Source: DASXBJ01 sp036491755
Lineage (GTDB): Bacteria; Chloroflexota; Dormibacteria; Dormibacterales; Dormibacteraceae
Assembly (NCBI GenBank): GCA_036491755.1
Contig: DASXBJ010000086.1
Span: 1-31,018 of the forward strand
Direction of reading: 5' to 3'
DNA length: 31,018 nt
Under the pieces are notes generated by a model. It saw only the letters and a list, made by a program, of their open reading frames with translations. It was not told where the DNA came from and ran no database searches. The position numbers and the translations under genes were made by a program. The first letter of the stretch is position 1; each line of letters starts with the position of its first letter. Shown piece after piece: positions 6,770 through 12,581 of the stretch.

Positions 6770-7564
6770 TCATTTGCCTTTGAAATCGGGCTCGCGCTTT
6801 TCCAGGAAGGCCCTGATGCCCTCCTTCGAATCGTCGGAAAGCGCGACCAGAGCGAGCTGGCTCTGCAAGTAGTCGAGGGCCGCGCCGAACTCCATGTCCT
6901 GCTGACGGTAGAAGGAATCGCGACCCAGGCGCATCGCCACCGGGGACTTGGCGGCCAGCTGACCGGCGATCTCATCCACGGTGGCGTCGAGCTGGTCGTG
7001 AGCCACCACGCGGTTCACCACGCCGATGGCCTGCATCTGCGTCGCCGTCCATCGATCGCCGAGCATCTCCATCTCCAGGAGAACCTTGCGCGGGATGTTG
7101 CGAGACAGGATCGCCTGGATCATCATCGGCCAGATCCCGACGTTGATTTCTGGGGTCCCGAAGGTGGCGGTGTCCGTGGACACGAGGATGTCGCATGAGC
7201 AGGCGAGACCCAGGCCGCCGGCCAGAGCGTGGCCGTTGATGCGCCCGACGATGGGCTTGCCCAGCCCGGCCATCACCTTGAACAGATCGACGAACAGGTC
7301 ACGACCGCGATGGCGCTCGAGGTCGCTCATATCCGAAGCGAAGCTCGCGAGGTCCGCGCCGGCGCAAAACGCGCGGTCGCCGGCGCCGGTGAGCACCACG
7401 ACCCGCACACCGGGCTCATCGCGCGTCCAGCGGAACGCCGCCGTAAGGTCGCGCAGCATCACCCCAGAGAGTGGGTTGCGCTGGTCCGGACGGTTCAGCG
7501 TGATCTTCGCCACCCGGCCTTCCGCGTTCAGCAGCACCTGCTCGAGCACCGGATGGGCCGACAT
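6770..7564 (-). CDS. Enoyl-CoA hydratase/isomerase (crotonase) family protein
   Basis: This 264-residue crotonase-fold protein has the CoA/oxyanion motifs DRAFCAGADL (63-72) and GHALAGGLGLACSCD (111-125). Of the two catalytic glutamates of classical hydratases, the second is present (E139 in FGTPEINVG). The first, normally in AGGCEL, is replaced by Gly (about G119). Such proteins are often isomerases, methylglutaconyl/isohexenylglutaconyl-type hydratases or other crotonase enzymes. The direct coupling to a carboxyltransferase gene, with a one-base gap, suggests a carboxylation-hydration module as in leucine or terpenoid degradation (inference). It follows the MntP-like gene by 21 bases on the same strand. 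Length is typical. Confidence 0.9.
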   Translation of the reverse strand: MSAHPVLEQVLLNAEGRVAKITLNRPDQRNPLSGVMLRDLTAAFRWTRDEPGVRVVVLTGAGDRAFCAGADLASFASDMSDLERHRGRDLFVDLFKVMAGLGKPIVGRINGHALAGGLGLACSCDILVSTDTATFGTPEINVGIWPMMIQAILSRNIPRKVLLEMEMLGDRWTATQMQAIGVVNRVVAHDQLDATVDEIAGQLAAKSPVAMRLGRDSFYRQQDMEFGAALDYLQSQLALVALSDDSKEGIRAFLEKREPDFKGK

Positions 7565-7585
7565 TCCGGTAATCGTATGTCGACG

Positions 7586-8143
7586 CTAGTGCAGGAGCCC
7601 GGCGGCGATCGCGATCCCGACCAGGATGAGCACCCCGCCGCCAATCTCTTCGCTCCAGGCTTCCACGTGCCGGCCGAGCCTGTGACCGAGCTCGAGCCCG
7701 ATCAGCGACATGCCGACGCTGATCACTCCCATGGTCGCCGCGGCGACCACGATCTGGACGTGGTACACCGCCAGGGCGAAGCCCACGGCCAGGTTGTCGA
7801 TGCTGAGCGCGAGAGCGGTGAAGAGCAGCTGGTGGGTGCGCAGACCGGGCGGACGCTTTTCCTCTTCCTCCACGCGCCGGCCGGCCACGATGGTGTACGC
7901 GCCGGTGAGGATGAGAATCGCTCCGGCCACGTAGTTGCCGACGCGGCCGCTGATGTAGCCCGCCACTGCCTGGCCGATCAGCAGGCCGATCACTGGCATG
8001 AGCGCCTCGAAGAGCCCGAACGCGACGCCGACCCGGATCCGGGTGCGAGTGTTGATGCCCGACAGGCCGATGCCGATCGCCCCGGCGAAGTTGCTCAGAC
8101 CGACCGACACGCTGACCAGAAGCAGGCTGGCAATTCCCGGCAT
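7586..8143 (-). CDS. MntP-like membrane exporter (manganese efflux family)
   Basis: This 185-residue protein has six predicted membrane helices in two related halves. The half-repeats begin with VSVGLSNFAGAIGIGL (about 11-26) and ALALSIDNLAVGFAL (about 110-124), matching the MntP (DUF204) pattern in which an Asp or Asn in each repeat helps bind Mn2+. Here the first repeat has Asn rather than the usual Asp (SMDAFAVS-type motif), while the second keeps Asp-Asn. A charged loop (RRVEEEEKRP) separates the halves. It may export Mn2+ or another divalent cation. It is preceded by a long, structured leader (8144-8418). Downstream on the same strand are the crotonase and carboxyltransferase genes. Confidence 0.78.
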   Translation of the reverse strand: MPGIASLLLVSVSVGLSNFAGAIGIGLSGINTRTRIRVGVAFGLFEALMPVIGLLIGQAVAGYISGRVGNYVAGAILILTGAYTIVAGRRVEEEEKRPPGLRTHQLLFTALALSIDNLAVGFALAVYHVQIVVAAATMGVISVGMSLIGLELGHRLGRHVEAWSEEIGGGVLILVGIAIAAGLLH

Positions 8144-8418
8144 CCCGGTAACTATGAGTGTCCCGCGCCGGCCGGCCCTGGCATCTTTGCCGGCTCAGGC
8201 CTGCAGGCGCCTTGCGGCTGATATCCGGCGCCCACCCAAGCTACGCAAGGTGGCCTGGCCGGACTAAGGAAGGACATTTCGCTCTCATTCCTTAACAAAA
8301 ATACTTTGCACGGGCGATTAAGGCCCGGCAGAATGGCAGCGAATCTGCAACCGCTTCTGTCACCCAACGTTAGGCCCGCAATCGCTCAAACGATATAATC
8401 CGCCCGCCCCACAAAAAA
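8144..8418. other. 275-base structured intergenic region between the mntP-like and hspR-like genes
   Basis: No gene is supported here. Self-complementary segments are dense. GGCGCC at 8206-8211 can pair with GGCGCC at 8227-8232. CCTTGCG (8210-8216) can instead pair with CGCAAGG (8244-8250), a mutually exclusive choice. TAAGGAA/TTCCTTA (8266-8272 with about 8289-8295), CGGGC/GCCCG (8311-8315/8323-8327) and a nested CAGAA..GCAG..CTGC..TTCTG (8329-8359) follow. It could hold a leader RNA for either divergent gene or a small RNA. It does not match the yybP-ykoY manganese riboswitch consensus that I remember. Confidence 0.4.
8394..8399 (+). promoter_or_regulatory. -10 box of the hspR-like gene
   Basis: A perfect TATAAT lies 19 bases upstream of the ATG at 8419. 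There is no good -35 at 17 bases. The short untranslated leader ends in an A-run rather than a Shine-Dalgarno. No HAIR-type HspR operator (CTTGAGT-N7-ACTCAAG) is visible around it. Confidence 0.5.
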
Positions 8419-8784
8419 ATGAAGATCAAGCAACGAGACCCTGTCGCGGCCGTGGCCGTGACCTCAAACGATTCCGGCATCGATCTCGACAAGCCAATCT
8501 TCACGCTCAGCGTGGCTTCCGAGATCCTCGAGGTGCACCCTCGCACTTTGATGATGTACGAGCACCTGAGCATGATCCATCCCAAGCGCACGGTCACCAA
8601 CCGGCGCCGCTACTCGCGTCGCGACGTGATGAAGCTCCAGGCCATCCAGTCGCTGACTCGCGAGCACCACGTCAACCTGGCCGGCGTTCGCCACATACTC
8701 GCGCTGCTCAAGCGGCTCCACAACGCCGGAGTGGAGCCTCCAGCAGACCTCAAGAACCTGGATGTGTCCCAGCTCGACGTTTAA
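8419..8784 (+). CDS. hspR: MerR-family regulator, HspR-like heat-shock repressor
   Basis: This 121-residue DNA-binding protein has a MerR-type winged helix. The core reads FTLSVASEILEVHPRTLMMYEHLSMI, then NRRRYSRRDVMKLQAIQSLT and VNLAGVRHIL. The pattern V-A-A-E-x-x-x-x-H-P-Q/R-T-L-R-x-Y-E and N-L-A-G-V-R is the HspR signature, where the protein represses the dnaK/clpB heat-shock genes with DnaK as co-repressor (family knowledge). Two differences from typical HspR: an extra N-terminal tail of about 28 residues, and MMYE instead of LRLYE. No dnaK, grpE or dnaJ is nearby, so the target genes are not visible. A zinc-ribbon protein gene follows 34 bases later. Confidence 0.75.
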   Translation: MKIKQRDPVAAVAVTSNDSGIDLDKPIFTLSVASEILEVHPRTLMMYEHLSMIHPKRTVTNRRRYSRRDVMKLQAIQSLTREHHVNLAGVRHILALLKRLHNAGVEPPADLKNLDVSQLDV

Positions 8785-8818
8785 GCCACCACCGGAATTC
8801 AGGAAGGCGATGAGGTAA

Positions 8819-9013
8819 ATGTCAAAGAAAAGACGGCGTCTCGAGATCAAGGTCGACCCGCTGCCGGCTCCGTATCAGCTCGAAACCGCCTCGTGCCCCG
8901 TGTGTGGACGCGATGCGGCTGCGATCGGCCGGCGGCACCTCCAGATCGTGTTTCGCTGCGAAGGCTGCAAGGTCGTCTTCAAGCGCAACCGCAGCTGGCC
9001 GTACATCTACTGA
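8819..9013 (+). CDS. Small zinc-ribbon protein
   Basis: This 64-residue basic protein has two CxxC knuckles, CPVCG (about 26-30) and CEGC (about 47-50), that would bind one zinc ion as a zinc ribbon. The N-terminus is rich in Lys/Arg (KKRRRLEIK) and the C-terminus is aromatic and basic (FKRNRSWPYIY), both compatible with nucleic-acid contact. The ATG at 8819 is preceded by GAGGT (8812-8816). It follows the hspR-like gene on the same strand and may be co-transcribed. I know no specific function; a role in transcription or RNA binding is only a guess. Confidence 0.7.
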   Translation: MSKKRRRLEIKVDPLPAPYQLETASCPVCGRDAAAIGRRHLQIVFRCEGCKVVFKRNRSWPYIY

Positions 9014-9036
9014 CGAGCTGAGCGGCCCGTTGTAGG

Positions 9037-9053
9037 GGGAACCGCGGGTTCCC
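9037..9053 (+). terminator. Hairpin after the zinc-ribbon gene
   Basis: A perfect 7-bp stem (GGGAACC, 9037-9043, against GGTTCCC, 9047-9053) has a GCG loop. There is no U tract, so termination is uncertain. The same stem sequence recurs in the hairpin at 23570-23592. Confidence 0.35.
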
Positions 9054-9065
9054 GCGCCTTCCTCG

Positions 9066-9071
9066 TAGGCT
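9066..9071 (+). promoter_or_regulatory. Candidate -10 box for the zincin gene
   Basis: TAGGCT lies 6 bases upstream of the ATG at 9078, the spacing expected for a leaderless transcript. No clear -35 hexamer is visible. Confidence 0.3.
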
Positions 9072-9077
9072 TGGGGA

Positions 9078-10199
9078 ATGAGGCGGTCGGCGGGACGTTC
9101 CGCGATCTATGGCGCATTGCTCGGCCTCGCGACGGCCGCTGTCGTCGAGGCGGTTCGGCCACGCGGCGGCACGGCGGTGCTCGTCGACTGGGAGCAGGTT
9201 CGCCGCACCGCGCTGGCTCGCTTGGGCCCTTCCACGCTCGACGGGGCGGCCCTCGACGCAGCGGCGAGGTCGTATCGGTTGCTCGCGCATGATCTGGAGA
9301 AGCCGCTTCTCGGTTTCGTCGGCGGCATGCCAAAGGGCGTCGCCTTTCCCAAGTTCGTGGCGCTCGATCGGACCGGTTGGCTGGAGCTCAACCTTGGGAT
9401 GCTGCGCCGGACGATCGATCCCGTCCTGGAGGCCGGCCGGGTGCCGAATTCCCTCCTCGTGGAAGCCGGCCGGGCGGGCGTCGACCGCTACGTCGGCTAC
9501 CTGCTCGCCTTCCTCGGTCATCGGGTCCTCGGCCAGTACGACCCGCAGCTGATGAGCGCTGAGCCCATGGGCGCCGAAGGCCTCTATCTGGTCGAGACCA
9601 ATGTCGAGGAGTGGGGGCAGCGCGCCAACCTGCCCGAGGAGGATCTGCGCCGCTGGCTCATCCTGCATGAGATGACGCACGCCTGGCAGTTCGCGGCCCA
9701 TCCGTGGTTGCGGCCTCATATGGAGAGCTCGATGCAGACGCTGCTCGAAACGGTGACGCGCAAGGTCGCGCCCGTGGCTCGCTTTGCCGCATTTGCCGGG
9801 GTGCTTCCCGCGCAGTGGCGGGTCATGCGTCAGGTCCAGGGCACGATGTCGGTGATCGAGGGCTACAGCAACCTCGTCATGAACGAGCTGGGCGGAAAGC
9901 TGCTTCCCGGTTTTGAAGAGCTCGAGGCGGCTTACCGTACGCGGAGCTCGGGCAAGAGCCCTCTCGAGGTGCTGGTCTGGAAGCTCACCGGCCTGGACCT
10001 GAAGCTGCAGCAGTACCGGCGAGGCGAGGCGTTCTGCCGCGCGGTGTTCGACCAGCATGGGATCCACGTGCTGAACCGCGTCTGGGACGGAGCGCGGGCC
10101 ATGCCGAAGCTCGAGGAGCTGGGCCACCCGGAAGCGTGGTACCGGAGAGTCGTGAGGGACGGCTCAGCGGTGGTTGCGGGTCTGAGCGCCGCCCCCTAG
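9078..10199 (+). CDS. Zincin-like metalloprotease, DUF2342 / F420-associated family
   Basis: This 373-residue protein has an N-terminal hydrophobic stretch (about residues 10-23, IYGALLGLATAAVV) that may be a signal or anchor. The HExxH zinc motif is LHEMTHAWQFAAHPWLRPHM (HEMTH near residue 197). A downstream glutamate in the helix VIEGYSNLVMNELGG is the probable third ligand. This combination marks the zincin_2/DUF2342 family found mainly in Actinobacteria and relatives, often annotated as F420-biosynthesis-associated or zinc-dependent metalloprotease. No F420 genes are adjacent here. The active-site residues are intact, but the substrate of the family is unknown. A strong symmetric hairpin (10202-10222) separates it from the convergent gene. 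Confidence 0.85.
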   Translation: MRRSAGRSAIYGALLGLATAAVVEAVRPRGGTAVLVDWEQVRRTALARLGPSTLDGAALDAAARSYRLLAHDLEKPLLGFVGGMPKGVAFPKFVALDRTGWLELNLGMLRRTIDPVLEAGRVPNSLLVEAGRAGVDRYVGYLLAFLGHRVLGQYDPQLMSAEPMGAEGLYLVETNVEEWGQRANLPEEDLRRWLILHEMTHAWQFAAHPWLRPHMESSMQTLLETVTRKVAPVARFAAFAGVLPAQWRVMRQVQGTMSVIEGYSNLVMNELGGKLLPGFEELEAAYRTRSSGKSPLEVLVWKLTGLDLKLQQYRRGEAFCRAVFDQHGIHVLNRVWDGARAMPKLEELGHPEAWYRRVVRDGSAVVAGLSAAP

Positions 10200-10201
10200 C
10201 G

Positions 10202-10222
10202 CTCGCCCCCCGATGGGGCGAG
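10202..10222. terminator. Symmetric hairpin between convergent genes
   Basis: A perfect 8-bp GC-rich stem (CTCGCCCC, 10202-10209, against GGGGCGAG, 10215-10222) with a 5-base loop lies between the zincin stop and the convergent deoxyribosyltransferase-like gene. There is no U tract on either strand, so it would be a weak or factor-dependent, possibly bidirectional terminator. Confidence 0.4.
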
Positions 10223-10231
10223 GTGGACCAC

Positions 10232-10681
10232 CTAGTCCCTCAGCTCTTCCTGCGCGGTGTCCTCGCTGATCGGCATCACCGCCACAGGAAGGTCACCGAT
10301 GTCGTAGTAGCGCACGGGCTTGTTCATTCGTTTGGCGATCCCCACCTGGACCTTGACGCCGAGGGACAGACGCCCGAACACCCACACCTCGTCGCAGCGC
10401 GCCAGGAGGTTGTTCATCGCCTCGCGAACCACCTCCTTCGACACCGTGTGCATGAGGTAGTAGTCGAAGAGCATGAACGGGCTGATCGGCACCATCCCGG
10501 AGTCGAGCACGAACTTCTGAATGTGAGCGCGCCAGTAGAAGACCTTATTCGACATGGCGACATAGACGAGTCGCTTGGGGTGACGGAGCGTCTCCTCGGC
10601 CTGGTCGCGCGCGCTCGGTTTGGTCGTAGGTTGGAAGATCCGCTCCAATATGTCCTCGGCGGCCTTCCCCTCGATCGCCAT
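10232..10681 (-). CDS. Nucleoside 2-deoxyribosyltransferase-like (DUF4406/DUF7768-type) protein
   Basis: This 149-residue protein resembles the nucleoside 2-deoxyribosyltransferase fold. RLVYVAMSNKVFYWRAHIQKF gives the first strand and helix. SGMVPISPFMLFDYYLMHTV gives the second, with the PxxPFMLF turn. LLARCDEVWVFGRLSLGVKVQVGIAKRMNKPVRYYD matches the CDExWVFG...S.G...E...A...G.PVR pattern of DUF4406-type proteins. The usual catalytic Glu in SxGMxxEI is Val or Gln here (GVKVQVGIA), so classical transferase activity is doubtful. The ATG at 10681 was chosen because the fold begins shortly after it; the longer upstream frame lies antisense in the SDR gene. It is divergent from that gene, with 22 bases between the starts. 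Confidence 0.75.
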   Translation of the reverse strand: MAIEGKAAEDILERIFQPTTKPSARDQAEETLRHPKRLVYVAMSNKVFYWRAHIQKFVLDSGMVPISPFMLFDYYLMHTVSKEVVREAMNNLLARCDEVWVFGRLSLGVKVQVGIAKRMNKPVRYYDIGDLPVAVMPISEDTAQEELRD

Positions 10682-10690
10682 TCGCGAGGC

Positions 10691-10697
10691 TATCGTA
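10691..10697. promoter_or_regulatory. Candidate shared -10 region of a divergent gene pair
   Basis: TATCGTA is nearly symmetric. On the plus strand TATCGT ends 7 bases before the GTG at 10704. On the minus strand TACGAT ends 10 bases before the ATG at 10681. With only 22 bases between the two start codons, both transcripts would be leaderless and would compete for the same DNA. No good -35 is seen on either side. Confidence 0.35.
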
Positions 10698-10703
10698 TCA
10701 GTC

Positions 10704-11474
10704 GTGCCCGAGGGCTCCCGCTTCGACCTGTCCGGACGCGTGGCGCTGGTCACCGGGGCCAGCCGGGGGATAGGGAGCGCGATCGCGGGCGCGCTTGCGG
10801 AGCAGGGCGCCCAGGTCGTGCTGTCGAGCCGCAAGCAGGCCGACCTGGACGTGGAGGCCGCTCGCATCAACGCCCAGCGCGCCGAGGCCGCGACCGCGAT
10901 CGCGGCTCACGCCGGCAAGCAGGAGGACCTCGAGCGGCTGGTCGACGAGGTCATGCGGCGCTTCTCCCGCATCGACATCCTGGTCAACAACGCCGCCACC
11001 AACCCCTATTTCGGGCCGGTCATGGGCGCGGACCTCGGCGCCTGGGACAAGACTTTCGAGGTCAACCTCCGCGGCATGTTCATCCTGACCAAGCTTGTCT
11101 ATGAGGCCTCCATGGAGGCCCACGGCGGAGCCGTTGTCAACGTCGCAAGCGTGGGAGGCATGAGGCCGGGCATCGGCCTCGGGGTCTACAACATCACCAA
11201 GGCGGGGGTGATCATGTTCACGAGGCAGCTGGCCAAAGAGATCGGCGGCAAGGTGCGCGTGAACGCGGTCGCCCCGGGATTGATCAAGACACGTTTCGCG
11301 GAAGCGCTGTGGGGCAACGATGCGATTCTTGATCGGGTCTTGGCGTCCAACCCGATGGGTCGGATAGGCCTGCCCGAAGAGGTCGCGAACGCAGTGGCCT
11401 TCCTCGCCTCCGACGCGGCGAGCTACGTCAACGGGGAAGTGATCGTGATCGATGGAGGCGGGGGCGAGATCTAG
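10704..11474 (+). CDS. Short-chain dehydrogenase/reductase (SDR)
   Basis: This 256-residue classical SDR oxidises or reduces a hydroxyl/ketone group with NAD(P)(H). The cofactor motif is TGASRGIG (about 18-25), with VLSSRK after the second strand suggesting NADP preference (Arg/Lys after strand 2). The NNAATNP turn, the catalytic Ser in VNVASVGG, YNITKAG (YxxxK) and the PG motif with VAPGLIKTRF are all present. The C-terminus YVNGEVIVIDGG is typical. The GTG start lies 22 bases from the divergent gene; earlier in-frame starts overlap that gene. Its 3' end overlaps the convergent epimerase-like gene by 47 bases. The substrate is unknown. Confidence 0.9.
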   Translation: MPEGSRFDLSGRVALVTGASRGIGSAIAGALAEQGAQVVLSSRKQADLDVEAARINAQRAEAATAIAAHAGKQEDLERLVDEVMRRFSRIDILVNNAATNPYFGPVMGADLGAWDKTFEVNLRGMFILTKLVYEASMEAHGGAVVNVASVGGMRPGIGLGVYNITKAGVIMFTRQLAKEIGGKVRVNAVAPGLIKTRFAEALWGNDAILDRVLASNPMGRIGLPEEVANAVAFLASDAASYVNGEVIVIDGGGGEI

Positions 11475-12573
11475 CTTCGCGCCGCTGCTCGTGTCCAGGC
11501 GTCGACCCGTTGGCTTCGGATTCCCCGTTCTCGGAGACAGGTTGCCGGCTGTGGATGAAGTCCTCGAGCTCTTTCTCGTACTGGTAAGCGTGGCGATCTG
11601 GCTCATATCGCAGCACGCGCCGCTGTTGGATGAAATCCTCGAACGCGGCCCTTGTGTCGCGTGACGCTTTGAAGCCGAGCCGGCGAGCGGCCTTCACAGT
11701 TGAGAGCGAGCGGCCCCAGCGCAGAAGATCCAGCAGCTGCGGGGACAGGAAGGCGACTCCCAGCCGTCGAATTCCAAACGCCGCCAGCTCCAGTCCCACC
11801 GGCGGCAGCAGAGGAAGGTGCAGCTTGCCTCCGGCGTCGAGCAGCTTCGACAGCGGCTCGGCGCTCGACGCGGCGATGTTGTAGGCGCCCGCCGGGCCGC
11901 GCTTGGTCGCCAGCGCCAGCGCCGCGACCGCGTCGTCGCGGTGCAGCAGTTGCAGGGGCGGGTCGTAGCCCGCCACGGTCGGGACGACCTCCAGGTCAAG
12001 GTAGCGCGCGAGGGGCTGCGGCTCCTGCGGGTTGAGGCTGTTGCAGAACCGGAGCACGACGATGTCGATGCCGGGGTTGCGGAGCGCGAAATCGCTCACG
12101 TACGACTCGACCTCGACAATGTCTCGCACGAACTCGTGGCGCGAGTTGCTGTCGAGGGGATGGTTCTCGCGCAGGCTGCTCGGCAGATCGAACCGCGAGC
12201 CGTAAACATGCCCCGATGACTTGAGCACGAACCGTCGCACCGGACTGCCGGCGCCGGCGCACCCCGCGAGCAAGTTCAGCGTGCCGATGACGTTCATCTC
12301 GTGCGCCCTTCGCGGGTCCATGTCAAAGGAGTCGATCCGCGTCAGCGTGTGGACGACCGTGTCGATGCCGACCGAGCGCACGAGCTTGCCGATCAGGGAG
12401 TGGCGGATGTCGAGCTTCAGGTAATCCGCCCGGCCCAAGTCGTAGCGCGGCTCGCGTATGTCGATGCCGATGACCTCGGCGACATCCGGGTCCTCGACCA
12501 GCCGCTGCACGAGGAGCGCGCCCCACCATCGGGCCACTCCGGTGACGAGTATGCGCCGCTTTTTCGATCCCAC
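11428..12573 (-). CDS. Atypical extended SDR, NAD-dependent epimerase-like (Rv0501/GalE2-like)
   Basis: This 381-residue extended-SDR protein has the cofactor loop TGVARWWGALLVQRL, a variant of TGxxGxxG. Further matches are VIGIDIREP, DTVVHTLTRIDSF, NVIGTLNLLAGC and RFVLKSSGHVYGS. The catalytic YxxxK of true epimerases is not found at the expected position (region FVRDIVEVESYV). This layout matches the mycobacterial Rv0501-type proteins that I recall, called GalE2 although epimerase activity is unproven. The GTG start has GAGG 7 bases upstream and lies 8 bases after the helicase stop. The last 50 residues are Arg/Ser-rich and run into the convergent SDR gene. The substrate is unknown; a regulatory NAD(P)-binding role is possible. 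Confidence 0.82.
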   Translation of the reverse strand: MGSKKRRILVTGVARWWGALLVQRLVEDPDVAEVIGIDIREPRYDLGRADYLKLDIRHSLIGKLVRSVGIDTVVHTLTRIDSFDMDPRRAHEMNVIGTLNLLAGCAGAGSPVRRFVLKSSGHVYGSRFDLPSSLRENHPLDSNSRHEFVRDIVEVESYVSDFALRNPGIDIVVLRFCNSLNPQEPQPLARYLDLEVVPTVAGYDPPLQLLHRDDAVAALALATKRGPAGAYNIAASSAEPLSKLLDAGGKLHLPLLPPVGLELAAFGIRRLGVAFLSPQLLDLLRWGRSLSTVKAARRLGFKASRDTRAAFEDFIQQRRVLRYEPDRHAYQYEKELEDFIHSRQPVSENGESEANGSTPGHEQRREARSRPRLHRSRSLPR

Positions 12574-12581
12574 CCTGGTCC

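Noticed and set aside
7229..8221. Long plus-strand frame of 330 codons
   Set aside because: It lies antisense to the crotonase and MntP-like genes. Its composition is rich in His, Asp and Arg without motifs, as expected for a high-GC shadow frame.
8152..8367. Minus-strand frame of 71 codons in the intergenic region
   Set aside because: There is no ribosome-binding site and no domain, and it overlaps the structured repeats; its Pro/Gly/Cys mix looks non-coding.
8144..8418. yybP-ykoY manganese riboswitch upstream of the MntP-like gene
   Set aside because: The conserved GGGGAGUA-type and AGACC-type loops are not found on the minus strand, so I do not call it.
10136..11104. Plus-strand frame of 322 codons
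   Set aside because: It overlaps the deoxyribosyltransferase-like gene in antisense and then the SDR gene in a wrong frame; both of those are well supported.
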